This document shows positions 43,350 through 52,411 of a stretch of DNA of 64,000 nucleotides, piece by piece. Numbering within the stretch: the stretch's first letter is position 1; the number at the start of each line of letters is the position of its first letter. Made by a program: the position numbers and the translations under genes. Origin of the DNA: an uncultured Oscillospiraceae bacterium (GTDB taxonomy: Bacteria; Bacillota; Clostridia; Oscillospirales; Oscillospiraceae); the NCBI GenBank assembly GCA_944385125.1, contig CALWVZ010000001.1, positions 79,408 to 143,407 of the forward strand, in the 5' to 3' direction. Under the pieces are notes generated by a model. That model worked only from the letters and a program-made list of their open reading frames with translations. It was not told where the DNA came from and did no database searches.

Positions 43350-44324
43350 ATGGAAGATAAGCTGAACATGACTATGGAATGGGACAAGACCTTCCCAAAA
43401 AGCGATAAGGTGGAGCAGAGCAAGGTCTGTTTTCACAACCGCTACGGCATAAGCCTGGCGGCGGACCTGTACAGGCCCAAGGGGGCTGAGGGCAGGCTGC
43501 CCGCCCTGGCGGTCTGCGGCCCCTTCGGGGCGGTGAAGGAGCAGTGCTCCGGGCTCTACGCCCAGGCCATGGCGGAGCGGGGCTTTCTCACTCTGGCCTT
43601 TGACCCCTCCTTCACCGGGGAGAGCGGCGGCTGCCCCAGATACGTGGCCTCCCCGGACATCAACACCGAGGACTTTCAGGCGGCGGTGGACTTTCTCTCT
43701 CTCCACGAGGGGGCGGACCCGGAGCGGATAGGGCTCATAGGCATCTGCGGCTGGGGCGGCATGGCCCTCAACGCCGCGGCAATAGACACCAGGGTGAGGG
43801 CCACCGTCGCCTCCACCATGTACGACATGAGCCGGGTCAACGCCAGGGGCTACTTCGACAGCGAGGACAGCCCGGAGCAGCGGCGGCAAAAGCGTCTGGC
43901 CCTCAACGCCCAGCGCACTGAGGACTATAAAAACGGCTCCTACAAACGGGCCGGCGGCGTAGCGGACCCCTTGCCCGAGGACGCCCCCTTCTTCGTAAAG
44001 GACTACTACGACTACTACAAGACCCCCCGGGGCTATCACAGCCGTTCTCTGAACTCCAATGAAGGCTGGAATGTGACTTCCTCCCTGTCCTTCCTGAACA
44101 TGCCTCTTCTTAGCTACATCGGCGAGATAGACAGCGCCGTACTGCTCATCCACGGGGACAAGGCCCACTCCTGCTATTTCAGCCGGGACGCCTTTGAGCA
44201 GCTTCAGGGGGACAACAAGGAGCTGCTGCTCATACCCGGGGCCGTACACACCGATCTGTACGGCAGAATGGACGTCATCCCCTTTGACAGGATAGAGGAC
44301 TTTTTCCGTAAATATCTGGCTTAA
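43350..44324 (+). CDS. Alpha/beta hydrolase
   Basis: 324-aa hydrolase of the YcjY/dienelactone-hydrolase-like group. The nucleophile elbow reads GLIGICGWGGMAL, putting Cys133 where a Ser is usual. Asp and His of the triad are probably in the GDKAHS region and the final GAVHTDLYGR stretch. The lid contains the pattern YYDYYKTPRGYHSRS. GGAGGA lies 9 bases before ATG 43350; the TTG at 43335 is within that site. It is controlled by the divergent MerR-type regulator. Substrate unknown; an esterase or detoxification role is likely. Confidence 0.9.
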   Translation: MEDKLNMTMEWDKTFPKSDKVEQSKVCFHNRYGISLAADLYRPKGAEGRLPALAVCGPFGAVKEQCSGLYAQAMAERGFLTLAFDPSFTGESGGCPRYVASPDINTEDFQAAVDFLSLHEGADPERIGLIGICGWGGMALNAAAIDTRVRATVASTMYDMSRVNARGYFDSEDSPEQRRQKRLALNAQRTEDYKNGSYKRAGGVADPLPEDAPFFVKDYYDYYKTPRGYHSRSLNSNEGWNVTSSLSFLNMPLLSYIGEIDSAVLLIHGDKAHSCYFSRDAFEQLQGDNKELLLIPGAVHTDLYGRMDVIPFDRIEDFFRKYLA

Positions 44325-44330
44325 GGAGCC

Positions 44331-44678
44331 GAGGGTCAAAAACCCTCAAAGCTTTTAAGGCCCGGCGGCAGAATCCGCCGGGCCTGCAGCTTGTCAAAAA
44401 AGTCCTTACAGACTTTTTTGACTGCGCTTCTCCCGCCAAGCATTTTGCCAAGGGCAAAATGCTGCTGCGCCCGAAAAGCCTTGATTTTCAAGGCTTTTCT
44501 GTGGCGGCTTATTGAAATGCGAGGCGGGCCTTACCCCCTCGCGCTCCCCCGCTGCTCTATTGTTTTTCATTTATTTTATGGTTTTTCGACAGTCTGAAGG
44601 CCCGGCGGCAGAATCCGCCGGGCCTGTCTGTTAAGTTCCTCTCTGACAAAAATTTTGCCGGGCTGCAAAACGCCCGGC
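44331..44678. repeat. Noncoding cluster of palindromes with a duplicated hairpin
   Basis: No gene fits this stretch. In order: GAGGGT/ACCCTC (44331-44347, probable end of the hydrolase transcript); hairpin A, an exact 30-base unit (44357-44386) repeated at 44597-44626, exactly 240 bp later, each with an AGGCCCGGCGG/CCGCCGGGCCT stem; GTCAAAAAAGT/ACTTTTTTGAC (44393-44422); GCATTTTGCC/GGCAAAATGC (44440-44462); GAAAAGCCTTGA/TCAAGGCTTTTC (44473-44499); GCCGGGC/GCCCGGC with a T-rich tail (44657-44678). The density of perfect stems suggests a repeated intergenic element. Confidence 0.7.
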
Positions 44679-44727
44679 TCTTTTGCGTCTTTAACAGTAT
44701 ACAGTTTGAAACACGGAGGTGCAGAAG

Positions 44728-46944
44728 ATGAAGAAGAAATTCCTGGCGGCGCTGCTGGCCGCCGCCCTGCTGGTCTCCGGCTGCGGCCGGGGAGGGGAGG
44801 ATGAGGCTCCTGGCATGGAGGATGTGGCGGAGGATGTTCAGACTGCGGCCGGGGCGGGCGAGGGGGAAGAGCTCTCCCTGGCCTATGTGCCCCGGGAGAT
44901 AGCCTTTCCGGCGGAGCTTGAAAAGTGCGATTCCTGGACCACCCTGGGAGACAGCATATGGCTTGCGGGCCGGGACAGCCAGGACGGCTTCCTCCTGGCG
45001 GAGTACGACACCATCTCCGGCAGCTGGCGCAGCTTCCCTCTGGACACCGGGGAGGCCCATCTGCCCAGGATACGCAGCCTGTCCATGGCTGAGGACAGCT
45101 TCTGGATACTGCTGATGGAGGGCCGGAGCATGGAGGAGGTCATGAGCGGCGGACCCTTGCGGGAGCTGGACTACTATGTTATAAGCGGCAGCACCGACGG
45201 GAGCCAAAGCTGCGTCCGGGTGCCCTTTCAGGGCGGAGCCTCCACTGAGACCAGCATGCTCACCTTCTCCTCTCTTCTGGCCCTGGACTCCAACCGGGCC
45301 CTGCTGAGCACCGACAGCTCCTTCTTTGAGATAGACCGGCAGCTGAACATCCTATCCCAGCCGGAGCCGGATGCGGAGGGTTACGGAGCAAAAGTAAGCA
45401 TGGACGACGATATCTGGATGCAGACTCGCTCCGGGGACTGGGCTCCCCTGGACAGGGCAAGTCTGAGTCTGGACATGGGCCGCAGCATAGAGGCTGAGCG
45501 GGTCAGCGGCTCCAGCAATGCCGGGCATCTCCTGTACCTGGGAGACGGCGCTCTGTGCAGCTATGACCCCGCCAGCGGGGAAAAGAGTGAGATATTCAAA
45601 TACATCGACGTTGCCCTGAACCTGGACAGCCTGAAAAGCCTCACATTTTTTGAAAACTCCCGGAGCATCTTTTTCTACAGGCAGGGCAGCTCCCTGGTGG
45701 AAGTCAGCCCCAAGCTGGTGAGGGAGCGGCAGACTCTGCGCCTGCTCTGCTTCGGCAATGCCGGGACAGAGGCCTATCAGTATTCCCTTACCGACTACGA
45801 CTACAGCGAGGCCATGATGGACGCCGTCATCCGCTTCAACAACACCGACCCGGAATACAAGGTGGAGATAGTCTCCTGGGTATATGAGGACGAGGCGGAG
45901 CGGGACCGGCTGCTGATAGAACTGAGCCGGGCGCAGGACATCGACCTGGTGGACACCAGCTTCCTGCCGGAGGGGGCGGTGGACGCCGGGCTCTTCACGG
46001 ACCTGCTGCCCTATCTGGACTCCGACGGGGAGCTGAGCCGGGAGGACTTCATACAGCCCCTGCTGGAGGGCATGATATACAAGGGCGGGCTCTACCAGTA
46101 CACCGCCAGGTTCTCCATGATATCCATGGCCGTCAATGAGGAGCTGTTCCCGGGCCGGGAGAACTGGACTTCCCGGGCGGTCATGGACATGGCGGAGGGG
46201 TGCGGCGCCATACCCGGGGCGGACAGGGAAAAGCTCTCCTCCCTGTTTCAGCAGGCCGCCACGGCGGAGTTCATAAACTGGGAGAGCATGAGCTGTGATT
46301 TTGAAAGCCCGGCCTTTATAAACTGGCTGGAGCTGCTCTCCAAGCTGGCCACAGAGGAGGGCGGAGAGGGGCTGCACCCCCTCTCGATGATATCCGACAT
46401 GGCTGGGGAGGCCGGGCCCGGGCTGCGGAAGCCTTACGGCCGGGAGCAGGATTTCAGCTTTGTGGTGGCCGGTTTCCCGGATGCCCAAGGCACCGGCAGC
46501 TACTTCATCCCCTTGAGCCGGGAGACTGAGCGGTTCAACATATCTCTCAGTACCAGAGGTCAAAATGCCAGAGCCGGCATCCTGGCCTCCAGTCCCAACA
46601 AGGAGGCCGCCTGGCGCTTTATCCGCTGCCTCATGCTCAGCGGCGGCACGGACATAAGCGAAGGCATTCCACCTTTGAAAGAGAGCTTTGAAGATGTCCT
46701 GGAGTCCTCCATAACTTACCAGGCGGAGGAGGACTATATCGTGGACTTCTTCCGGGCGGAGGATGCGGACACGCTGCGTCAGCAGGTCTACGGCGACAGC
46801 AAGCTGGCCCACCTGGACCCGGCCCTGCTGGACATCCTGGACCGGGAGTTCACCGCTTTCCTGGAGGGCGGCTCCACAGCCCAGGACTGCGCCGGGCAGA
46901 TACAGAGCCGGGTGAGCCTGTACCTGGCGGAGAACGGGGACTGA
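44728..46944 (+). CDS. Orphan extracellular solute-binding lipoprotein (paralogue 1)
   Basis: 738-aa secreted lipoprotein. Signal peptide and lipobox MKKKFLAALLAAALLVSGC. Residues ~60-340 are beta-rich with repeated W/Y-containing blades and no clear family, possibly a propeller. From about residue 355 a family 1 solute-binding fold begins (MMDAVIRFNNTDPEYKVEI ... IDLVDTSFLPEGAVDAGLFTDLLPYLD), ending IQSRVSLYLAENGD. No permease or ATPase gene is nearby, so it is probably a sensor, a scaffold, or the partner of a transporter elsewhere. GGAGGT precedes ATG 44728. Its paralogue is at 52861-55101. Confidence 0.85.
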   Translation: MKKKFLAALLAAALLVSGCGRGGEDEAPGMEDVAEDVQTAAGAGEGEELSLAYVPREIAFPAELEKCDSWTTLGDSIWLAGRDSQDGFLLAEYDTISGSWRSFPLDTGEAHLPRIRSLSMAEDSFWILLMEGRSMEEVMSGGPLRELDYYVISGSTDGSQSCVRVPFQGGASTETSMLTFSSLLALDSNRALLSTDSSFFEIDRQLNILSQPEPDAEGYGAKVSMDDDIWMQTRSGDWAPLDRASLSLDMGRSIEAERVSGSSNAGHLLYLGDGALCSYDPASGEKSEIFKYIDVALNLDSLKSLTFFENSRSIFFYRQGSSLVEVSPKLVRERQTLRLLCFGNAGTEAYQYSLTDYDYSEAMMDAVIRFNNTDPEYKVEIVSWVYEDEAERDRLLIELSRAQDIDLVDTSFLPEGAVDAGLFTDLLPYLDSDGELSREDFIQPLLEGMIYKGGLYQYTARFSMISMAVNEELFPGRENWTSRAVMDMAEGCGAIPGADREKLSSLFQQAATAEFINWESMSCDFESPAFINWLELLSKLATEEGGEGLHPLSMISDMAGEAGPGLRKPYGREQDFSFVVAGFPDAQGTGSYFIPLSRETERFNISLSTRGQNARAGILASSPNKEAAWRFIRCLMLSGGTDISEGIPPLKESFEDVLESSITYQAEEDYIVDFFRAEDADTLRQQVYGDSKLAHLDPALLDILDREFTAFLEGGSTAQDCAGQIQSRVSLYLAENGD

Positions 46945-46959
46945 GGCCCCAATAGCGAA

Positions 46960-46995
46960 AGACGGCCCCGCCGGGCAAATCCGGCGGGGCCGTCT
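46960..46995. terminator. Terminator after binding lipoprotein 1
   Basis: AGACGGCCCCGCCGG, GCAAAT loop, CCGGCGGGGCCGTCT. Perfect 15-bp stem between convergent genes. Confidence 0.88.
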
Positions 46996-47008
46996 GTGTT
47001 TTCAACGC

Positions 47009-47239
47009 TCAATGTTTCCCCTTGTTTTTTGTCTTTATCTGAGTCTCGGCTATATACACTAGGGCAGTCAGCACTGCCAGGGCGCAGAGGATATAGATAT
47101 ATATCTTGGACACCTGGCTGGTGAGAAAGCCCATCATGGGGTTATAGCCGTCCAGCACCGTTATCAGCGCAAGGCCCAGGGCCATGGACAAAAGCAGGTG
47201 GGGCAAAATATACTTTATAAAGGCAAATATCTTCCTCAC
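47009..47239 (-). CDS. Small membrane protein, unknown function
   Basis: 76-aa protein with two predicted membrane helices (about 10-28 and 42-62) and a basic C-terminus (TQIKTKNKGKH). GTG 47239 follows GGAGGTG and overlaps the stop of the phosphodiester glycosidase gene by 4 bp (GTGA), so the two are coupled. No family was recognised. It may be an accessory membrane subunit of the neighbouring glycosidase, which itself has a membrane anchor. Confidence 0.7.
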   Translation of the reverse strand: MRKIFAFIKYILPHLLLSMALGLALITVLDGYNPMMGFLTSQVSKIYIYILCALAVLTALVYIAETQIKTKNKGKH

Positions 47240-48231
47240 GGCTGCACCTCCGGCTCTTTTATCAGCAGGATATCCCCCAGCTCCCGCTGGCCGCTGCGGA
47301 TATTGCACAGCTCTCCATTAAACACCATGCAGGCCGAGTCGCCCCCGTCCAGGTTATAGGCCCTCTTGCAGCCCAGGTCGGAGAAGATCTGGGCCAGCTC
47401 CCCCATGGCCAGGCCGTAGCCCCCGTCGCTCAGCCGCCCCTCGGACACCACAAAGCAGTAGTGTCCCGGCTCGTAATAGCCCAGGGCGGAACGGGGATTT
47501 GCCGCCTCTATGGCGCTGCTGGTGTTGAAGCTCTCCAGGGGCTGTCCCTCTCCGTCCAGCAGCTCCGGGCCGAACTTCCAGATCTGCCAGGGCTGCCGCT
47601 CCAATATCTCCTCCGCCGTGTATTCCCCGGGGGCATAGGTCTCCAGGCTGCCGTCCATATACAGCACGCAGATATCGCAGCGGGGCAGCTGCTCCTGCTG
47701 GTAGGCTATGCCGTTTCGCACGAAAAAGCCGGACTGGGCCTGGGCGTTGCAGTAGTCCCCGTTGATGCTGAGGATGGCCCCGGCCAGTTCCGCCAGCTCC
47801 AGGGCCGGGGTGGTGACATAGCTCTCATAGCTGTCGTTCTCCACATAGGCAGAAAAGCAGCTGATGTCCTTGATGTAGATATCCGCCACGTACCAGCGCT
47901 GGAAATGGCCCTCCAGCTCCCCCTCCACCGTCTCCACGGTGACGGAGACATTGGGGCTTTTATAGAAGTTTTCCCCGGTCTGTATCTCCTGGCTGAAGTA
48001 TTGGGCAAATTTATCCCCCCAGGTCTCCTCCGTCTGGGCGGGAGCCGGCTGCTCCGTCTCCGGGGCCGGGCTTGGGGAGATCCCGGCCTGTACCCCAGGC
48101 GCAGGGCTGGACTCGCTTTTGTCCACCGCCTCCATCCGGGGCAGCACGTGGTGGAAAAAGGCGAACACGCAGAGGATGAGGCCGGTGAGGAGCACATCCT
48201 GGATTATCATAAAGGGGAGGGATCTTCTCAT
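47236..48231 (-). CDS. Membrane-anchored phosphodiester glycosidase (NAGPA-like)
   Basis: 331-aa protein. An N-terminal membrane helix (about residues 9-29), a Pro/Ala/Glu-rich linker (about 38-70), then the NAGPA/exopolysaccharide-biosynthesis domain. Recognisable parts are ILSINGDYCNAQAQSGFFVRNG, NTSSAIEAANPRSALGYY and YNLDGGDSACMVFNG. Related proteins cleave or process sugar phosphodiesters in wall polymers or exopolysaccharide. External location is inferred from the anchor. The following small membrane protein is translationally coupled. Confidence 0.9.
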   Translation of the reverse strand: MRRSLPFMIIQDVLLTGLILCVFAFFHHVLPRMEAVDKSESSPAPGVQAGISPSPAPETEQPAPAQTEETWGDKFAQYFSQEIQTGENFYKSPNVSVTVETVEGELEGHFQRWYVADIYIKDISCFSAYVENDSYESYVTTPALELAELAGAILSINGDYCNAQAQSGFFVRNGIAYQQEQLPRCDICVLYMDGSLETYAPGEYTAEEILERQPWQIWKFGPELLDGEGQPLESFNTSSAIEAANPRSALGYYEPGHYCFVVSEGRLSDGGYGLAMGELAQIFSDLGCKRAYNLDGGDSACMVFNGELCNIRSGQRELGDILLIKEPEVQP

Positions 48232-48270
48232 ATCTTTGCCTTTCAGGGTATTTCATGGTCCTACCTGGAA

Positions 48271-48299
48271 AATATAACATTATGCCTTCAGGATTTCAA
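48271..48299 (-). promoter_or_regulatory. Promoter of phosphodiester glycosidase gene
   Basis: Minus-strand TTGAAA (48299-48294), 17-bp spacer, TATATT (48276-48271). Confidence 0.55.
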
Positions 48300-48364
48300 G
48301 GCCTATTCTGCTTTCCCCGCCTCCCCGGGAAGGGTGAAAGTTTTGTTATTCTTTTGTTTTAGTA

Positions 48365-48393
48365 TTGATTGAGCTGTCTCTGCGTAGTATAAT
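48365..48393 (+). promoter_or_regulatory. Promoter of PLP aminotransferase gene
   Basis: TTGATT (48365-48370), 17-bp spacer, TATAAT (48388-48393), about 38 bases before the ATG. Confidence 0.7.
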
Positions 48394-48431
48394 CATATGG
48401 TCATAAAATAATTAAGAAAAGAGGCCTTGCT

Positions 48432-49625
48432 ATGAAGCTGTCGTCCAAAATGGAACGCTGCGGGCTCTCCCCCATGCGTAAGTTCAACCCCTATGCTGCA
48501 GCCGCCGAAGAACGAGGAATCAAGATCTACCATCTGAATATCGGCCAGCCCGATATCAAAACCCCGGATATATTCTATAAGGCCATCAGTGAGTTCCACG
48601 ACCCCGTGCTGTCCTACGCCCCCTCCGGCGGCGTGCCCATGCTGCTGGACGCCGTGCGCAGCTACTATAAGCGCATAGGCGTGGAGCTGAGCCGGGCTCA
48701 GATCCTGCCCACCACCGGCGGCAGCGAGGCTTTGCAGATGATAATGGCCACCATCCTGGACGACGGCGACGAGATAATCATCCCCGAGCCCTTCTACCCC
48801 AATTACCACACCTCCGTCACCCTGGCCGGCGCCACCATCCACCCCATTCCCACCAACCCCAAAGAGGGCTACTCCTATGCTGACCGCAAGGCCGTGGAGA
48901 GCGCCATCAATGAGCACACCCGGGCCATAATGATAACCAACCCCGGCAACCCCACCGGCGCAGTGCTCAACGGTGAGGAGCTGAAGCTGATGCTGGACAT
49001 CGCCAAGGAGCATGAGCTCTTCATCATCTGCGACGAGGTATACCGGGAGTTCACCTACGGCGGCGAGCCCCTTATGTCCGCTTTGCAGTTTGAGGGCTAT
49101 GAGGACAACGTGATAGTCATCGACTCCGTGTCCAAGCGCTTCTCCGCCTGCGGCGCCCGTGTTGGCATGCTCATCTCCAAGAACAAGGAGCTGATGGCCC
49201 AGGCCATGAAGTGGTGCCAGTGCCGCCTCTGCTCCGCCACCGTGGACCAGGTGGGCTCCGCCGCCCTCTACTCCCTGGACCCCAGCTATTTCGACGAGAC
49301 AAGGGAGGAGTACCGCCTGCGCCGTGACACCATGGTCTCCAAGCTCAAGGCCATCCCCGGCGTGGAGTGCGAGACCCCCAAGGGCGCCTTCTACGTCATG
49401 GCCGCCCTGCCCATAGACGACGCCGACAAGTTCCAGATGTGGCTGCTCAACGAGTTTAACGACAATGGCGACACCGTGCTCTTTGCCTGCGGCGAGCCCT
49501 TCTACGCCACCCCCGGCAAGGGCAGAAACGAGGTGCGCCTGGCCTACACCATCAACGCCCAGGATATCTCCCGGGCTATCGATATCCTGGCCAAGGGCAT
49601 CCAGGAGTACAATAAGACCCACTGA
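48432..49625 (+). CDS. Class I/II PLP-dependent aminotransferase (aspartate aminotransferase-like)
   Basis: 397-aa fold-type I aminotransferase. Visible motifs: LNIGQPDIKTPD near residue 35, LPTTGGSEALQM (cofactor phosphate loop), NPGNPTGAVL near 170, CDEVYREFTY near 200, PLP lysine Lys235 in DSVSKRFSACGARVG, and the substrate-carboxylate Arg in EVRLAYTINAQD. This is the AspC/subgroup I-gamma pattern; exact amino-acid specificity is not certain. It has its own strong promoter and terminator, so it is monocistronic. Confidence 0.93.
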   Translation: MKLSSKMERCGLSPMRKFNPYAAAAEERGIKIYHLNIGQPDIKTPDIFYKAISEFHDPVLSYAPSGGVPMLLDAVRSYYKRIGVELSRAQILPTTGGSEALQMIMATILDDGDEIIIPEPFYPNYHTSVTLAGATIHPIPTNPKEGYSYADRKAVESAINEHTRAIMITNPGNPTGAVLNGEELKLMLDIAKEHELFIICDEVYREFTYGGEPLMSALQFEGYEDNVIVIDSVSKRFSACGARVGMLISKNKELMAQAMKWCQCRLCSATVDQVGSAALYSLDPSYFDETREEYRLRRDTMVSKLKAIPGVECETPKGAFYVMAALPIDDADKFQMWLLNEFNDNGDTVLFACGEPFYATPGKGRNEVRLAYTINAQDISRAIDILAKGIQEYNKTH

Positions 49626-49644
49626 TATTCCCCATAAAACAGCT

Positions 49645-49678
49645 GTTCCCCGTACCGGCTTTCGCCGGCACGGGGAAC
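49645..49678. terminator. Terminator between convergent aminotransferase and NlpC/P60 genes
   Basis: GTTCCCCGTACCGGC (49645-49659), TTTC loop, GCCGGCACGGGGAAC (49664-49678), then seven T. One mismatch in the stem. Confidence 0.9.
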
Positions 49679-49698
49679 TTTTTTTGATTTATTCCGCT

Positions 49699-50598
49699 TT
49701 ACTCCAGTATGCGCCGGGCTTCAAAGCCGCCGCTCCTCTCGCTGAGGGGGGATACCACCACGCCGGTGGCGGAGTCCTGGGAGTGGACATAGTCCCCGCC
49801 CCCTATATAGATGCCGGAGTGGCCGATGTAGCTGCCCTTGTAGAAGCACAGCACATCCCCCGGCTCCAGCTCGTCCGGCTCCACATGGACGCCGTTGGAG
49901 GCCTGGTCGGCGGCGGTGCGGTTGAGCTCGTAGCCGAACTGCTGGTACACATAGTACACGAGGCCGGAGCAGTCAAAGCCCGTCTCCGGGGATTCGCCGC
50001 CCCACTTGTAGCTGTAGCCCACATACTGCTGGGCAAAGTCCGCCACCTCCTGGCCCGTGGCATAGGTGGCGCTGGGCTTGGAGGTGTCCCCCGCCTCTGT
50101 TATCTGAGAGGGTGGTGCAGGAGTGGGCTCCGGCGTAGGCGCAGGGGTGGGCTTGGGGGTCATATAGGGTATGGACTGGGGTATGGGGGCCATCATCCAG
50201 TCCGGGTAGGGCGTAGGAGTGGGCTCCGGGGTGGGCGTGGGCTTTGGTGTAGGCGTGGGGGTAGGTGTAGGTTTAGGCGTAGGTGTTGGTGTGGGGGTAG
50301 GTGTGGGTGTGGGCGTAGGCGTAGGACTTGGGCTGGGGCTGGCGGTGGGTTCCGCTGTGGCCGTGGGCTTGGGCGTTGCCGTAGGCTTTGGCGTTGCCGT
50401 GGGCTTGGGCGTTGCCGTGGGCTTGGGCGTTGCCGTAGGCTTTGGCGTTGCTGTAGGCGTGGGCGTCACCGTAGGCAGGGGGCCCGCCTCCTCCACAAGC
50501 TGAGACAGGTCCTTCAGCTGCCGGGCCAGAGCCGCCGACTGGCAGCCGGCCAGCAGCAAAGTCAAAAGGCATATCAGTAATACAAAACTTTTCTTCAT
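49699..50598 (-). CDS. NlpC/P60 cell-wall peptidase lipoprotein with Thr-Pro repeat spacer
   Basis: 299-aa lipoprotein. Signal with lipobox LLLAGC (Cys19), then a ~110-residue spacer made almost only of Thr, Pro, Ala and Lys (five to six ATPKPT hexapeptides, then PT dipeptides), a likely wall-spanning rod. C-terminal NlpC/P60 domain from about 180: Cys in [15 protein letters not shown], His in [14 protein letters not shown]. It should cut peptide stems of peptidoglycan. Last gene of the Nif11-like/GT-C operon. Confidence 0.93.
   Translation of the reverse strand: MKKSFVLLICLLTLLLAGCQSAALARQLKDLSQLVEEAGPLPTVTPTPTATPKPTATPKPTATPKPTATPKPTATPKPTATAEPTASPSPSPTPTPTPTPTPTPTPTPKPTPTPTPTPKPTPTPEPTPTPYPDWMMAPIPQSIPYMTPKPTPAPTPEPTPAPPSQITEAGDTSKPSATYATGQEVADFAQQYVGYSYKWGGESPETGFDCSGLVYYVYQQFGYELNRTAADQASNGVHVEPDELEPGDVLCFYKGSYIGHSGIYIGGGDYVHSQDSATGVVVSPLSERSGGFEARRILE
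50360..50467. repeat. 18-bp tandem repeats encoding ATPKPT
   Basis: Six tandem 18-bp units, five of only two variants (order A-B-A-A-B on the plus strand) and a divergent sixth. They lie inside the NlpC/P60 lipoprotein gene and encode its spacer. A 6-bp-period PT-coding stretch follows at about 50250-50335. In-frame slippage would change spacer length only. Confidence 0.85.
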
Positions 50599-50623
50599 TT
50601 CTCTCGCTCCGTGGGCTCTTGCT

Positions 50624-52408
50624 TCAATATGTATAGGCAGCCCTGTCGGTCTTGCCGTAATGCTCCTCCACGAAGGCCCTGTTGGCCTCCGTCTCCTCCA
50701 GGATTATGTAATACTCATAGGACACGTCCAGGTCCCCGCCGCTCTGGAGCATCTCGTCGGTGACCACATAGGTGCCGGCGGAGTTCAAAAGATAGTTGGT
50801 GAGGACCCGCACCTCTATGCCGTAATCCTCCCCGATGAACACGGTGTAGGTCAGCCCCTCAGGTATTCTGCACTGGTCTATGACCCGGTCATATTCGCTG
50901 CGGATGCTGGCCCAGAACTCCGGCTTGCCCGCCTGGCGGGCCCAGTCCAGGTCCAGCAGCTCATCCGTCTGCGCCAAGAAGCAGGGCACCCGCTTCTCGG
51001 TGCGGACGAAATACTTCAGCTGGGGGGAGAGGACAAGCAGGCTGAGAAGGGCGCAGAGCAGGGCCAGGCCTCCCCGGTATGCCAGGGGCCGGGGGCTCTC
51101 CCCCAGGGCCTCCAGCGCCAGGGCCAGGAGATAGCCGCAGAGGAATATCAATATGCTGGCAAAGTACCTGTCAAAGGCCGCCAGGCGTATGGCCTCGCCT
51201 CTGGGCATGAAGAGGATATACATGGCCCCCTGGCCCAGGCAGTATATTGCATAGGCCGCAAGGCCCAGCAGGCAGAGCTTCACATGGCGTTTCCTCTGCC
51301 CCCCGCTCCATCCCAGGAGCAGGGTGAGGGCCAGAAGGGCCAGCGCCTGCAGCAGGCTCACGGGCCGGCAGACGGTTTGCAGCATGCCCGTCACTATGGT
51401 CTGCACGTCTCCGGGGAGCTTGTCGGCATAGCCGGGGAAGAGGCCGGCCAGGCTCAGCTCAAAGCCCCCTGAAGAGCCGCCGAAAGTAAGCTTATAATGC
51501 AGCGACCACAGGAGCTTAAAGGCGGCGGTGCCCAGGGCCAGCAGCAGCGCCCCTTTCAGGGCGGACTTTTTGTCCCGGCCGTCCAGCAGCTCCAGGACTA
51601 TCATCACCGCCGCAAAGAAGATTCCGCTCTCCTTCACCGTCACGGTATAGCAGCAGAGGATGAGCTCCGGCAGCAGGGTGGACAGCTCCCGCTTCCTGCC
51701 GTACAGGTGCAGCCAGACCCCCGCCAGGCCCACCAGGGGCAGCAGGGTATCCACATACAAGCTGGTGAGCTCTATATTGGCCCCCAGTATGCCCAAGGCT
51801 GCGGCGGCCCAGAGGACCAGGCCCAGGGCCCCGGCCTTTTTGTCCTTGGGCAGGAAGGCGGCGGGCAGGGAGAGACAAGCGGAGATGTACACCGCCTGCA
51901 CCAGCATCTGGAACCACTCGCTGTTTATGCCGGACATCCTTGCAAACCAGTAGATGAGCACGGAGCTGCCCAGGGGATAGTCGGGGAAATAGATGAGCTT
52001 ATCCGCCGCCGTGGGGAAGGCGTCGTTTCTCAGCAGAGTCTTCACCGCCGTGGCCCAGTGGCTGAAGTCGTCCACATAGTAGAACTTCTGGCCAAACACC
52101 AGGTACAGGGACAGGCCGCTGAGCAGCAGCCACAGCAGCATGGAGGGGCTGAACAGGGGCCTCAGGCTCTCCCGGCGCAGCAGGGACATAAGGCCCAGGG
52201 CGGCCCCCAGAGCCAGCAGGAGCCAGGAGGCGGGGAGCAGCAGGCCCAGGCAGCCCGCCGCAAACAGCGTAAGGGCCAGAGCCGACAAAAAGCTCACCAG
52301 GGCAAATTCCGGCGGAAGGCGGAAGGCTCTCATGAAAAAGCGCAGATAGCCGTAACAGGCCAGGGCCAGGCACAGCAGCATCAGACATTGCAGCAATTTT
52401 CCCGCCAT
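50624..52408 (-). CDS. Polytopic membrane protein, GT-C glycosyltransferase-like
   Basis: 594-aa protein with about 13-14 predicted membrane helices and a C-terminal ~110-residue soluble domain. After the first helices, an external loop has [21 protein letters not shown] (near residue 110), the acidic-pair position of GT-C enzymes, followed by [19 protein letters not shown], which is common in polyprenyl-linked sugar transferases of this fold. I cannot name the donor or acceptor. ATG 52408 begins 3 bp after the Nif11-like gene and 25 bp separate it from the NlpC/P60 gene, so these form one operon. Confidence 0.78.
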   Translation of the reverse strand: MAGKLLQCLMLLCLALACYGYLRFFMRAFRLPPEFALVSFLSALALTLFAAGCLGLLLPASWLLLALGAALGLMSLLRRESLRPLFSPSMLLWLLLSGLSLYLVFGQKFYYVDDFSHWATAVKTLLRNDAFPTAADKLIYFPDYPLGSSVLIYWFARMSGINSEWFQMLVQAVYISACLSLPAAFLPKDKKAGALGLVLWAAAALGILGANIELTSLYVDTLLPLVGLAGVWLHLYGRKRELSTLLPELILCCYTVTVKESGIFFAAVMIVLELLDGRDKKSALKGALLLALGTAAFKLLWSLHYKLTFGGSSGGFELSLAGLFPGYADKLPGDVQTIVTGMLQTVCRPVSLLQALALLALTLLLGWSGGQRKRHVKLCLLGLAAYAIYCLGQGAMYILFMPRGEAIRLAAFDRYFASILIFLCGYLLALALEALGESPRPLAYRGGLALLCALLSLLVLSPQLKYFVRTEKRVPCFLAQTDELLDLDWARQAGKPEFWASIRSEYDRVIDQCRIPEGLTYTVFIGEDYGIEVRVLTNYLLNSAGTYVVTDEMLQSGGDLDVSYEYYIILEETEANRAFVEEHYGKTDRAAYTY

Positions 52409-52411
52409 GCC

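Noticed and set aside
44357-44626. Duplicated hairpin considered as a minimal CRISPR or as insertion-sequence ends
   Set aside because: Only two copies, 210 bases apart, in direct orientation, no transposase between them and no second spacer-sized interval. Left as a repeat of unknown nature.
50360-50467. Regular repeats considered as a CRISPR array
   Set aside because: Units are contiguous with no spacers and encode a Pro/Thr-rich protein segment; no cas genes nearby.
49465-50580. Long Gly/Arg-rich plus-strand frame over the NlpC/P60 gene
   Set aside because: It is the complement of the Thr-Pro repeat and has no ribosome site. The minus-strand lipoprotein is unambiguous.
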